Origin: Novosphingobium profundi
GTDB taxonomy: Bacteria > Pseudomonadota > Alphaproteobacteria > Sphingomonadales > Sphingomonadaceae
Direction: 5' to 3'
Assembly (NCBI RefSeq): GCF_018491765.1
Contig: NZ_JABWCU010000005.1
Location: 62,001-126,000, forward strand
DNA length: 64,000 bases
The notes under the pieces were generated by a model, which saw only the letters and a program-made list of their open reading frames with translations, was not told the DNA's origin and made no database searches. Below are positions 55,374 through 64,000 of the stretch, piece by piece; the first letter of the stretch is position 1; each line of letters begins with the position of its first letter. Both the position numbers and the translations under genes were made by a program.

Positions 55374-56156
55374 ATGACTGTATCCACCGATCTTCCATCC
55401 GCCCCCGTCCAAGCGACGCGTCCCGAGGCTGCCGGCGACGGGCTCGAAGTGATCTCGATCGCCAAGAGCTACGACAAGCGCGCGGTGTTGACCGACATCT
55501 CGCTTTCGGTGGCGAAGGGTGAGGTGCTCGGCCTGCTCGGCCCCAACGGCGCAGGCAAGACCACCTGCTTCTATTCGATCATGGGTCTGGTGAAGCCGGA
55601 CTCCGGGCGCATCCTCATGGACGGCGTCGACGTCACGCGCCTGCCGATGTACCGGCGCGCGGTGCTGGGGCTGGGCTACCTGCCGCAGGAGACCTCGATC
55701 TTCCGCGGGCTCACGGTCGAACAGAACATCGGCGCGGTGCTCGAACTCAACGAGCCCGATCGCGACGTGCGCCAGAGCGAACTGGAACGCCTGCTCGACG
55801 AATTCGGGCTCACCCGCCTGCGCGCGAGCCCGGCGATGGCGCTTTCGGGCGGTGAACGCCGCCGCGCCGAGATCGCGCGCGCGCTGGCCGCCAAGCCCAC
55901 CATCATGCTGCTCGACGAGCCGTTCGCGGGCATCGACCCGCTTTCGATCTCGGACATCCGCCATCTCGTCGCCGATCTCAAGACGCGAGGCATCGGGGTG
56001 CTGATCACCGACCACAACGTGCGCGAGACGCTCGACATCGTGGACCGGGCCTGCATCATCTACGGCGGACAGGTCCTTTTCGCTGGCAGCCCCGAGGCGC
56101 TCGTCGCCGACGAGAACGTGCGCCGGCTTTACCTGGGCGAGGGTTTCACGTTGTGA
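55374..56156 (+). CDS. lptB: LPS export ABC ATPase LptB
   Basis: 260 aa from ATG 55374. Walker A GPNGAGKTTC, Q-loop 'YLPQETSIFRGLTV' (LptB-specific), signature LSGGERRRAEIARAL, Walker B IMLLDEPFAGIDP, and the switch ITDHNVRETLDI. It powers lipopolysaccharide transport with LptFGC; lptA and lptC are not adjacent here. rpoN starts 26 nt after it, the common lptB-rpoN arrangement. Confidence 0.94.
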   Translation: MTVSTDLPSAPVQATRPEAAGDGLEVISIAKSYDKRAVLTDISLSVAKGEVLGLLGPNGAGKTTCFYSIMGLVKPDSGRILMDGVDVTRLPMYRRAVLGLGYLPQETSIFRGLTVEQNIGAVLELNEPDRDVRQSELERLLDEFGLTRLRASPAMALSGGERRRAEIARALAAKPTIMLLDEPFAGIDPLSISDIRHLVADLKTRGIGVLITDHNVRETLDIVDRACIIYGGQVLFAGSPEALVADENVRRLYLGEGFTL

Positions 56157-56182
56157 GGCCCTTCGCCGGAATGACCTGATCC

Positions 56183-57727
56183 ATGGCCTTGGGGCCCCGG
56201 CTCGATCTGCGCCAGACCCAGTCGCTGGTCATGACGCCGCAGCTCCAGCAGGCGATCAAGCTGCTGGCGCTTTCCAATCTCGAGATCGAAGCCTTCATCG
56301 GCGATGCGCTCGACGCCAATCCGCTGCTCGATATCGGCCGCGACCCTCCGTCCGAAGCCTCGGACGAGGCCGGCATGGCCGAGGATGTGCGGCGCACCTC
56401 GATCGAAACCTCGGGCGCTGACCAGCTCATCGGCGAAGGCCGTGCGGGCGATGACCGTCCTCTCGATATCGACGTGGGTGCGATCGACCGCGAAATCGAC
56501 ACCGGCGACGGCGAGCGCCTCTCGGGCGCGGGTACCGGTGAGGCGGTCAGCGCGGGCGATGGCGAGTGGGGCGCCGCGCTCGTCACGGCGCTGGGCGAGG
56601 ATGGGCCGGGGATCGAGGAGCGCGGCAGCCTTGGCGAGAGCCTCTACGATCATCTCCAGGCGCAAGTCGGTGCGTTCACCGCGGATCCGGTTCTGGCGGG
56701 CATTGCGCGCTACCTGATCGGCCAGCTCGACGAGGCGGGCTACCTGCCGGTGCGGCTCGACGAAGTGGCCGAAGACCTGGGCGTTGCCAGCGCGGTCATC
56801 GAGGAAGGGCTGGCGCTGGTGCAGTTGCTCGACCCGACCGGTGTGGGCGCGCGCACACTGTCGGAATGTATCGCGCTCCAGGCGCGCGAGGCGGATCGCT
56901 ACGATCCGTGCATGGCGCGCCTGATCGACAATCTCGACCTCGTCGCGCGGGGCGATCTCACGCGGCTCAAGCGGATGTGCGGGGTCGACGACGAGGACAT
57001 GGCCGACATGCTGGCCGAACTGCGCGGCTACGATCCCAAGCCTGGCCTGCGTTTCGGCGGCGGCGAGGCGGGTGGCATGGTCACCCCCGACATCCTGATC
57101 ACCGCGCGCGCCGACGGGGGCTGGGACATCCGTCTCAACGAGGCGACCCTGCCGCGCCTCGTCGTCAACCGGGGCTACTACGTCGAGCTCAAGGGCACGT
57201 GCGCCAACAAGGATTCGCGCGCCTGGCTCTCGGAGAAGCTGGGCGATGCGAACTGGCTGATCAAGGCGCTCGACCAGCGCCAGAAGACGATTCTCAAGGT
57301 GGCGAGCGAACTGGTCAAACAGCAGGACGGCTTCTTCCGCCACGGGGTTTCGCAGCTGCGCCCGCTGACCTTGCGCACCGTGGCCGAGGCGATCGGCATG
57401 CACGAATCGACAGTGAGCCGCGTGACCTCGAGCAAGTACCTCAACTGCGCGCGCGGTACGTTCGAGCTCAAGTTCTTCTTCAGCTCGGGCGTGGCCTCGG
57501 CCAGCGGCGAGGGCGGGGCCTCGGCCGAGGCGGTCAAGGCCGCGATCCGCCAGCTGATCGACGCGGAAGACCCCAAGGCGGTGCTCTCGGACGACACCCT
57601 GGTCGAACTGCTCAAGGACAAGGGCTTCGAACTCGCCCGCCGCACCGTCGCCAAGTACCGCGAGGCGATCGGCCTTGGCAGCTCGGTCCAGCGTCGCCGC
57701 CAGAAGAAGATCGCGGCGGGCGGCTGA
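56183..57727 (+). CDS. rpoN: RNA polymerase sigma-54 factor
   Basis: 514 aa. Region I starts 'LDLRQTQSLVMTPQLQQAIKLLALSNLEIEAFI' (Gln/Leu-rich activator interface). An acidic, Gly/Asp-rich region II (about 45-130) follows. The core-binding and helix-turn-helix domains include 'LTLRTVAEAIGMHESTVSRVTSSKYLN', and the RpoN box ARRTVAKYRE is near the C-terminus. It directs transcription of nitrogen and other genes at -24/-12 promoters. Confidence 0.96.
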   Translation: MALGPRLDLRQTQSLVMTPQLQQAIKLLALSNLEIEAFIGDALDANPLLDIGRDPPSEASDEAGMAEDVRRTSIETSGADQLIGEGRAGDDRPLDIDVGAIDREIDTGDGERLSGAGTGEAVSAGDGEWGAALVTALGEDGPGIEERGSLGESLYDHLQAQVGAFTADPVLAGIARYLIGQLDEAGYLPVRLDEVAEDLGVASAVIEEGLALVQLLDPTGVGARTLSECIALQAREADRYDPCMARLIDNLDLVARGDLTRLKRMCGVDDEDMADMLAELRGYDPKPGLRFGGGEAGGMVTPDILITARADGGWDIRLNEATLPRLVVNRGYYVELKGTCANKDSRAWLSEKLGDANWLIKALDQRQKTILKVASELVKQQDGFFRHGVSQLRPLTLRTVAEAIGMHESTVSRVTSSKYLNCARGTFELKFFFSSGVASASGEGGASAEAVKAAIRQLIDAEDPKAVLSDDTLVELLKDKGFELARRTVAKYREAIGLGSSVQRRRQKKIAAGG

Positions 57728-57884
57728 AGACCAGGCGCAATGCTAAGCTTGCTTGGCAAGAATCGATACTCAACGCCTTTGGTTGTGTTACCTTGTCTCA
57801 TCGCAACCAGCCCCGGGCCGATCGTTTCCGGATAGATGCAGGAACGCGCGGCAAGTCGACGGGCTCGAATGAGGAGAGAAGGCG

Positions 57885-58571
57885 ATGTCGTACGTGGATG
57901 CGAAAGACGGTGCGCGCAATCGGCTGGTAACCGGCGGGGTCGTGGGGGGCCTGCAGATCGGGCTTGCCCTTGCCATCGTCAGCGGTTTTGCGGTCAGCGA
58001 TCTCGGGCGCGAGAAGGATCGGCCACTACCCAGCGCCTTCTTCCCGGCCGCGCCGCGCCCACCCGAGCCGGTCGAGCCAGCCCGGGTCGATCCCAGGCCG
58101 CAGAGCGTTGCGTCCTCGACGATCACCGCGCCCGAGCCGCGCATGCCGATCGCCACCCCGCGCGCGATCGAGGTCGCGCAGGCCGTGCCCACCGGACCGT
58201 CCGTCGCCTATGTCCCGGCACCTTCGGTCACGCCCATGCCCGTCGCCCACAGCGATCCCGCGCCGGCCTTCGAACCGCGCGTAGCGAGGCCGCGCGGCGA
58301 CGTCGCGCGCTGGGTGACCACGAACGACTACCCCAGTCGCGAACTGCGCGAAGGCCACGAAGGGCTCGTGCGCTTCCGCCTCTCGATCGATTCGCGCGGA
58401 CGGGTGCAGGACTGCGCGATTCTCGCCTCGAGCGGCTATCCGGCGCTCGATGCGGCCACATGCGCGTTGGCGAGCCGTCGCGGGCGCTTTGAACCGGCAA
58501 GCGATGAGAATGGCGCGGCAATTTCCGGCCAGTGGGACAATGCTGTGCGTTGGGTAATACCCAAGGATTGA
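57885..58571 (+). CDS. TonB-family energy transducer
   Basis: 228 aa. One N-terminal membrane segment (about 18-39), a long Pro/Ala/Val-rich periplasmic spacer (about 45-140), and a TonB C-terminal domain with 'YPSRELREGHEGLVRFRLSIDSRGRVQDCAILASSGYPALDAATCALASRRGRFEPA' (Pfam TonB_C-like). It would couple the proton-motive force to outer-membrane receptors. exbB/exbD are not adjacent, so it may be an orphan paralogue. It ends at a terminator. Confidence 0.85.
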   Translation: MSYVDAKDGARNRLVTGGVVGGLQIGLALAIVSGFAVSDLGREKDRPLPSAFFPAAPRPPEPVEPARVDPRPQSVASSTITAPEPRMPIATPRAIEVAQAVPTGPSVAYVPAPSVTPMPVAHSDPAPAFEPRVARPRGDVARWVTTNDYPSRELREGHEGLVRFRLSIDSRGRVQDCAILASSGYPALDAATCALASRRGRFEPASDENGAAISGQWDNAVRWVIPKD

Positions 58572-58636
58572 ATTCCATGCCTACCTCGGTCTAAACGGCG
58601 CATCGAAACGCCCCCACCCGGGCGGCTGACGCCTGC

Positions 58637-58696
58637 CCCCTTTCCCGGACGTGCCCTGCTTCGGCTTGCGCGGTGCTTCGGGAAAGGGGCCTTTTT
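58637..58696 (+). terminator. Terminator of the TonB-type gene
   Basis: 11-bp stem (58637-58647 with 58679-58689, CCCCTTTCCCG and complement) with a 31-nt loop, followed by five T. Confidence 0.75.
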
Positions 58697-58841
58697 CCCC
58701 TCCCGCCACCGCTGGATCACGAACCCTCGGGACTTCCCCTGAGGTTGATTACCTGGCTTCGTCTTGGGGCCTTGTTGACCGTGTCGCTCTAGCGTTTCGC
58801 ATGTGGCGGCACGGGCCGTCAGCCCGGGGGAGGCGCGCGGC

Positions 58842-60227
58842 ATGATACCGAAATCGTTCCATTTCATCTGGGTTGGCGATGAAAGCCGCCGGCCGGACAA
58901 CTGCATCGCGACCTGGCGCGAGGCGCATCCCGACTGGGCGTTTCGTCTCTGGGGCAATGCCGAGCTGGAGGCGGGCGGCTGGATCAACCAGCGCCACATC
59001 GACGCGATGCGCAGGCGCGAGTGGAACGGCGTCGCCGACATGCTGCGCTGGGAAATTCTCCATGCGCATGGCGGCGTGGTGTTCGATGCCGATTCGGTCT
59101 GCACGCGCCCGCTCGACGATGAATTGCTCGATTGCCCGGCCTTCGCCTGCTGGGAAAGCGAGATTGCCCGGCCCGGCCTGATCGCGGCGGGCTATTTCGG
59201 CTGCCAGCAGGGCAATCCCTTCGTGAAGGGCATCATCGAGGCGATCGCCGCCGAGACGACGGTGGTGGGGGACATGGCCTGGAAGACGGTGGGGCCCTTG
59301 CGGCTGACCCAGTGCTACCGTGATTTCGGCTACACTCCCTTGCGGATCTACCCCAGCCACTACTTCATCCCGCGCCATTTTACCGGGGTGACCTATCAGG
59401 GAAACGACCCGGTCTACGCACACCAGCTGTGGGGTACGACCGGGCGGCGTTACGACGACCTGCACCAGACCGATGTCGCCACCTTGGCGGCGGAGCGGCT
59501 GCAAGAGGCTCCGGTTTCGACCCACGTTCCAGCCGCGGGTGCGGCCGGTGAAGTGGTGGACCAGCCGGTGGAGGCCACCCGGCAGGAGACGGCGTCGGCT
59601 CCGGCTTCGCCGCTCGAGAAAATCCACGCGCCCTATTTCCTCCAGCGCGTGCCGGTGGGCAGCGAACTGGCACGGCTGCCGCGTCTGGAGGTCTTCGCCA
59701 GCCTGCTCAAGGGGCAGCGCGTCCTTCATGTCGGCTGTGCGGACTGGCCGATCACCGATCCGGCAACTTCGCTTCACGTGCGGCTGGAGCCGCACTGCGC
59801 CAAGCTCGATGGGCTGGATCCGCACGGCGAGGCGCTCGATCAGCTGCGCCCTTACGTGAAGGGGGAGCTGTTCACCGATTTCGGTGAGGTTGAAGGGCGC
59901 TACGACGTCGTGTTGGCGCCCGAGGTCATGGAGCACGTGCCCGACGTTGCCGGCTTCCTCGCCCAGCTCGAAAGCGTGGATGCCGCGATGTACCTGATTT
60001 CGGTGCCCGATGCCTTCCAGTGCCGGGCGCGGCACTTCGACTACCAGGCCGAGACCGGCATGTTCCTCGAGGGCGTGCACCCCGATCACAACGTCTGGTA
60101 CACGCCCTATACTTTCGCCAATACCTTGCGCAAATACAGCGGGCTCGACCTGCAGCGGCTATGGTTCTTCAACGGAATCTCGCTGCTCGCGCTGCTCAGC
60201 CGGCGCGAGGAAGCCAAGGCCGCCTGA
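58842..60227 (+). CDS. Glycosyltransferase (DXD, OCH1-like) fused to a SAM methyltransferase
   Basis: 461 aa. Residues 1-220 are a sugar-transferase domain: 'IPKSFHFIWVGDESRRPDN', 'MLRWEILHAHGGVVFDADS' with the DxD at 82-84 (Asp-Ala-Asp). A Pro/Ala-rich linker (about 225-270) leads to a class I methyltransferase-like domain with 'RVLHVGCADWPITD' and 'YDVVLAPEVMEHVPDVAGFLAQL'. It may add and methylate a sugar on one acceptor. A GGGGGAGG ribosome-binding site precedes the ATG. The SPINDLY-like gene downstream suggests protein glycosylation, for example of flagellin; this is inference. Confidence 0.8.
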   Translation: MIPKSFHFIWVGDESRRPDNCIATWREAHPDWAFRLWGNAELEAGGWINQRHIDAMRRREWNGVADMLRWEILHAHGGVVFDADSVCTRPLDDELLDCPAFACWESEIARPGLIAAGYFGCQQGNPFVKGIIEAIAAETTVVGDMAWKTVGPLRLTQCYRDFGYTPLRIYPSHYFIPRHFTGVTYQGNDPVYAHQLWGTTGRRYDDLHQTDVATLAAERLQEAPVSTHVPAAGAAGEVVDQPVEATRQETASAPASPLEKIHAPYFLQRVPVGSELARLPRLEVFASLLKGQRVLHVGCADWPITDPATSLHVRLEPHCAKLDGLDPHGEALDQLRPYVKGELFTDFGEVEGRYDVVLAPEVMEHVPDVAGFLAQLESVDAAMYLISVPDAFQCRARHFDYQAETGMFLEGVHPDHNVWYTPYTFANTLRKYSGLDLQRLWFFNGISLLALLSRREEAKAA

Positions 60228-60357
60228 GCGCGATCTTGCCGCTGGCCGGGTGATGCGGTAGAAGCCGCGCACCTGATCGTCGAAGGAGCCTGGGCGCCGT
60301 GAACATCTGACACCTCAGCCAAACCCTTGTCTGTTGTCGTCGATTTACGAGTGTCCC

Positions 60358-61938
60358 ATGTCATCCTTTCTCACGCTGGAGAGCGTGTCGCTGCGAACGC
60401 AGGACGGCCGTTTCCTCTTTTCCGATCTTTCCCTGTCGATCGCGCGCGAGCGTATCGGGCTGGTGGGCCGTAACGGGTGCGGCAAGTCGTCATTGTTGCA
60501 TCTTCTCGCAAGCGGGGCACCGCCGGCCGAGGGAAGCGTGGTGCGCCAGGGCACGTTCGGGCTGCTCGAACAGGACTGGGACCCGGCGCGGTCGCTGGCC
60601 GACGTGCTCTGCCTCGTGCAGCCGCTTGCCCGGCTCGAGCGGATCGTCGCGGGCGAGGGGTGCCCCGAGGATTTCGAGGCCGCCGACTGGACGCTCGAGG
60701 AACGTCTGGGCGAGGCGTTGCGTACGGTCGGTCTTGCCGGGATCGATCTTGCGCGCGAGGTCGCCTCGCTCTCGGGCGGCGAGCGCACCCGGCTGGGGTT
60801 GGCGCGGCTTCATCTGGAGCGGCCCGACCTGTTGCTGCTCGATGAGCCGACCAACAATCTCGACGCCGAGGGACGCGCATTGATCGGCGAACTGATGGCG
60901 CGCTGGCCCGGTGGAGTGCTGGTGGCGAGCCACGATCGCGCGCTGCTCGAGGGCGTCGATCGCGTGGTCGAATTGTCTCCGGTGGGCATTCGCACCGTCA
61001 CCGGCGGCTGGTCCGCGTTCGAGGCCGAACGCACCGCGCAGCGCGCGGCGGTGGAGCGCGAACTGGTCCGCAGCGAGGAGACCTGGCGCACGGTGCGCCG
61101 CGCCGTGCAGGCGCACAAGGAAGCCAAGCAGGGGCGTGACCGGGCGGGACGGGCGTTCGCGGCGCGGGGGTCGGAGCCGAAGATCCTGCTGGGACGCCAG
61201 GCCGAGCGCGCCGAGAACAGCACCGGACGCCTCGGCCGGATTGCCGAGCGGCAGACACACGAGGCGCAGGCGCGGCTCGAACGGGCGCGTGAGCAGGTCG
61301 AGGTCACCGTGCCTGTTCGGCTCGACCTGCCGCCTTCGGGGCTGGCGACGGGCTCGACCGTGCTGGCTCTGGACGAGGTCGAATTCAAGCGCGGTGGACG
61401 GCGTTTCGGGCCCTGGTCGCTGACCCTGAAGGGGCCGCAACGCCTTGCCGTCACCGGGCCGAACGGAGCGGGCAAGAGCACCTTGCTGGCGCTGGCCTGC
61501 GGCGCGCTGGAGCCGACGCGCGGCACGGTGCTGCGGGCCGAGGGGCGTATCGCCCGCTTCGACCAGCATCTCGGGCACCTCGATCCGGCGGTGGACGTTC
61601 TGGTCAATTACCGGCGGCTCCATCCGCAAGTGGAAGAGGAAGCGGCGCGCAGCGCGCTGGCGCGCCTGGGCTTTCGCAACCGCGCGGCCTTGCAGCGCGT
61701 GGGCAGCCTTTCGGGCGGGGAGCGCCTGCGCGCGGGGCTGGCCTCTACCCTCGGCGGTGACGAGGTGCCCTGGCTGCTCGTCCTCGACGAACCGACCAAT
61801 CACCTCGATATCGAGGCGATCGAACGGCTCGAGGAGGCGCTCGTCGCCTATGACGGCGCGCTCCTGGTGGTGAGCCACGATCGCCGCTTCCTGAAAGCCA
61901 TCGGCATCGAACACGAGATCGCGCTCACGGGAGCGTGA
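60358..61938 (+). CDS. ABC-F family ATPase
   Basis: 526 aa from ATG 60358. Two ABC domains: Walker A GRNGCGKSS and GPNGAGKST; signatures LSGGERTRL and LSGGERLRA; Walker B LLLLDEPTNNLD and LVLDEPTNHLD. The inter-domain linker is basic and helical ('RRAVQAHKEAKQGRDRAGRAFAARG'). No membrane segments, so it acts on ribosomes like EttA/Uup or as an antibiotic-protection factor. The short linker and lack of the EttA arm make the subfamily uncertain. Confidence 0.88.
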   Translation: MSSFLTLESVSLRTQDGRFLFSDLSLSIARERIGLVGRNGCGKSSLLHLLASGAPPAEGSVVRQGTFGLLEQDWDPARSLADVLCLVQPLARLERIVAGEGCPEDFEAADWTLEERLGEALRTVGLAGIDLAREVASLSGGERTRLGLARLHLERPDLLLLDEPTNNLDAEGRALIGELMARWPGGVLVASHDRALLEGVDRVVELSPVGIRTVTGGWSAFEAERTAQRAAVERELVRSEETWRTVRRAVQAHKEAKQGRDRAGRAFAARGSEPKILLGRQAERAENSTGRLGRIAERQTHEAQARLERAREQVEVTVPVRLDLPPSGLATGSTVLALDEVEFKRGGRRFGPWSLTLKGPQRLAVTGPNGAGKSTLLALACGALEPTRGTVLRAEGRIARFDQHLGHLDPAVDVLVNYRRLHPQVEEEAARSALARLGFRNRAALQRVGSLSGGERLRAGLASTLGGDEVPWLLVLDEPTNHLDIEAIERLEEALVAYDGALLVVSHDRRFLKAIGIEHEIALTGA

Positions 61939-61948
61939 GCGGGCTGCC

Positions 61949-64000
61949 CTAGTCGACCTCGAAATGGTCGGGCGCCTCGCCCGCGAGGTGGCGCGCGTGC
62001 ATTGCCTCGAGCGCGCGTTCGAAGCGGGCGACGTAGGCGGCGGTGTCAAACAGCGGGCAATGCAGGCGCCGGGCCGCGAGACGCGCGCGCAGCTCCTGCA
62101 GGCGCTCGGGCTTGCGGGCGAGGGCCAGCGCGCTCGCTTCGTAGTCGGCCGCGCTCGCGCAGGCGAGCTCGGGGAGGTCTGCGGCGTGGAGGAGGCTGGT
62201 CGCGACGCGCGCGGCGAACTGGCGGCCGGTCAACGTCAGGACCGGCAGGCCGGCCCAGAGCGCGTCACTGGCGGTGGTATGCGCGTTGACGGCGAAGGTA
62301 TCGAGGAACAGGTCGGCGAGCGCGAGGCGTCCGAGGTGCTCGGCATGCGGCACCGAGGGCGCGAAGACGAGCCGTGCGGGATCGACCCCGCGCGCCTGCG
62401 CCTCGGCCTTGAGGTTGGCTTCGGCCCAGGGGTTGGAGCGCAGCAGCCAGAGCACCGAACCCTCGATCCCGCGCAGCAGGCGCATCCAGATGTCCCATTC
62501 GGCGGGCGATATCTTGTAGGTGTGGTTGAAGCTGGCGAAGACGAAGCCCGTCTCGGGCAGGTTCCATCCCGCGCGTCCCAGGGTGTCGGGCACGATTGCG
62601 CGGGTGTTGTCGTTGGCCTGGTAGCTACCGGCAAGACGCACGATCTTCTCGGTGAAATGGGCCTCCCCGCCCGGGGGAAGCGCGTGCGCGTCGGCGATGA
62701 AGTAGTCGATCGAAGGGTGACCCAGCGTGCCGGGATAGCCCATGTAGCTGACCTGGACAGGGGCGAGGCGCTGGCCGAACAGGCGGCTTCGCGTGCCGCG
62801 GGTGAAGCCCTTGAGGTCGATCGCGATGTCGAGATTGTCGGCACGGGCCAGGGCCAGCACGTCGTCGTCGGCCATCGCGCCGATCTCGGTGAAGTGCACG
62901 ACCTCGGTCTTGAGCCGGGCGCGGCAGGCATCCTCCTCCTGCTGCGGGCCGTAGCTGTAGAGGTGGACATCGAAGCGGCTGGCATCGTGTTCGCGAAACA
63001 GCCCGCTCACCAGGTACATCGTCGCGTGGTTGTGGAAGTCGGCCGAGAAGTAGCCGAGGCGGATGCGTCCATCGGACGCGGGTTCGGGGGAGGGCAGCGT
63101 CGCGGGGCGCGGCGCGAACATCTTCGCCGCGCAGCCTTTCGAGCGCTCGAGCTGGTGTGCGGGATCGTCGCGGAAGGGCAGCGAGGCGAAGGGCTGCACC
63201 GCGCCGACTTCGGCACCCGCCACAAGGGCGTATTCGCCGCGCTTGCTCCAGTCGCAGACGTGCGCTTCCTCGAAGAGTGCCTGAAGCCGGGCCGAACCAT
63301 CGGTGGGTTTCAGCGCCACGGCCTTGCGGAACGCCGCGACCGCTTCGGCGTGGCGGCCCTTGAGCGAGAGCGCCTTGCCCCGATTGACCAGGGCCATCGT
63401 GTTGAGCGGGTTGGCGACGAGCGCGCGTTCAAAGCACACGAGCGCCGCATCGACCTGATCGAGGGCGAGCAATTCGCCGCCCATGTTGTTGATCGCGTCG
63501 TCGTGCTCGGGCCGCAAATGGATCGCCCATTCGTAGCAGGCGATGGCATCCTCGCGTCGCTCCATCTTCGCGTTGAGGTTGCCGAGGTTATAATAAGCAT
63601 CGACGTAGTTGGGATCGATCGCGATGGCCTGCGCGAAGTAGTAGCCCGCCTCCTCGTCGCGCCCGTGCTGCTCGAGCAGGTTCGCCAGGTTGTAGCGGGC
63701 ATCGGCGTACATCGGTGCTTGCGCGATCACCTCGCGGTAGATCGCCTCGGCGTCCTCGTCGCGGCCCTGCCGGCGCAGCGCCACGGCGAGGTTGTTGTAG
63801 CTGGCGTGGGCGTTGCCGTCGGCCGCGATCGCGGCGCGGAAGGCGGCTTCGGCGCGGGGGTTCTCGCCCAGCGCCAGGAGCGCCGCGCCGTAGAGGTTCT
63901 GGACCCCGTGTGAATGGGGGAACTGGCGCACGAGTTCGGCACCTTCGCGCGCCGTTCGCGCCATGTCGCCGTCGCGGTAGGCTGCGACGAGCGCGTCGAA
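61949..64000 (-). CDS. TPR / O-GlcNAc-transferase (SPINDLY)-like protein, N-terminal end outside window
   Basis: The frame is open from 61949 to the right edge; the ATG at 63964 is internal, because 12 more in-frame codons (LVAAYRDGD...) look coding. TPR repeats cover about the first 230 residues ('ADARYNLANLLEQHGRDEEAGYYFAQAIAIDP', 'VDAYYNLGNLNAKMERREDAIACYEWAIHLRP'). The rest is a family 41 glycosyltransferase: 'RLGYFSADFHNHATMYLVSGLF', 'VQVSYMGYPGTLGHPSIDYFIAD', 'FVFASFNHTYKISPAEWDIWMRLL', 'DLFLDTFAVNAHTTASDALWAGLPVLTL'. It is predicted to add N-acetylglucosamine or another sugar to protein Ser/Thr. Near the glycosyltransferase-methyltransferase gene. Confidence 0.88.
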   Translation of the reverse strand, partial: FDALVAAYRDGDMARTAREGAELVRQFPHSHGVQNLYGAALLALGENPRAEAAFRAAIAADGNAHASYNNLAVALRRQGRDEDAEAIYREVIAQAPMYADARYNLANLLEQHGRDEEAGYYFAQAIAIDPNYVDAYYNLGNLNAKMERREDAIACYEWAIHLRPEHDDAINNMGGELLALDQVDAALVCFERALVANPLNTMALVNRGKALSLKGRHAEAVAAFRKAVALKPTDGSARLQALFEEAHVCDWSKRGEYALVAGAEVGAVQPFASLPFRDDPAHQLERSKGCAAKMFAPRPATLPSPEPASDGRIRLGYFSADFHNHATMYLVSGLFREHDASRFDVHLYSYGPQQEEDACRARLKTEVVHFTEIGAMADDDVLALARADNLDIAIDLKGFTRGTRSRLFGQRLAPVQVSYMGYPGTLGHPSIDYFIADAHALPPGGEAHFTEKIVRLAGSYQANDNTRAIVPDTLGRAGWNLPETGFVFASFNHTYKISPAEWDIWMRLLRGIEGSVLWLLRSNPWAEANLKAEAQARGVDPARLVFAPSVPHAEHLGRLALADLFLDTFAVNAHTTASDALWAGLPVLTLTGRQFAARVATSLLHAADLPELACASAADYEASALALARKPERLQELRARLAARRLHCPLFDTAAYVARFERALEAMHARHLAGEAPDHFEVD

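Overview
This 64 kb window is chromosomal DNA from a GC-rich alphaproteobacterium, most likely a sphingomonad of the Novosphingobium type. The reasons are the two-part methionine synthase, the class Ia reductase pair nrdA/nrdB, the lptB-rpoN pair, glnD next to lgt, many small secreted proteins of the kind seen in sphingomonads, and uniformly high GC with only a few AT-rich gaps. It reads as ordinary chromosome: no insertion sequence, prophage, integrase or CRISPR array was seen. Both window edges cut genes (a GNAT acetyltransferase on the left, a TPR/O-GlcNAc-transferase-like protein on the right).

Layout. 1-3300: methionine and one-carbon operon read leftward (SahR-like ArsR/methyltransferase regulator, metF, metH N-terminal half), with a perfect 22-bp palindrome just before the regulator gene. 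3400-10400: a tiny lipoprotein, a NadE-like protein whose synthetase half has lost its signature motifs, a four-gene sulfotransferase/arylsulfotransferase-like cluster behind an AT-rich leader, and gltX. 10500-23800: hydroxybutyrate dehydrogenase, patatin phospholipase, glnD, lgt, a MidA/NDUFAF7-like methyltransferase, a nucleotidase, two metallopeptidases and a DUF2252 protein. 24200-29400: a doubtful ORF, gyrB and guaA. 27500-30700: two 26-residue paralogous membrane microproteins, each followed by a similar hairpin. 30800-37700: small secreted proteins, tldD, an orphan ABC ATPase, a zinc-ribbon protein, nadB and a GlsB-type membrane protein. 38300-44000: nrdA and nrdB, separated and flanked by three small DUF2171/PRC-like proteins, a PepSY-type membrane protein, a REP/RIME-like palindromic repeat and strong terminators. 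44000-51000: nucleoside transporter, queuosine-precursor transporter, argB, and a tightly overlapped yggT-folD-NTF2-like-marC operon. 51000-58600: LON-domain protein, CnoX-like thioredoxin, two tandem identical tRNA-Gly genes, pmbA, lptB, rpoN and a TonB-type protein. 58800-64000: a glycosyltransferase-methyltransferase fusion, an ABC-F ATPase and the TPR/O-GlcNAc-transferase-like gene.

How they fit together. Most genes are housekeeping: methionine regeneration, NAD (nadB), nucleotides (guaA, nrdAB, CNT transporter), folate (folD), nitrogen sensing (glnD, rpoN), envelope (lgt, lptB) and translation (gltX, tRNA-Gly). tldD and pmbA, the two halves of one protease complex, are both here but 20 kb apart. 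The parts most worth a second look are the twin microproteins, the NadE-like protein with a degenerate synthetase domain, the sulfation cluster beside it, the repeated DUF2171 genes around nrdA/nrdB, and the palindromic operator of the methionine operon.
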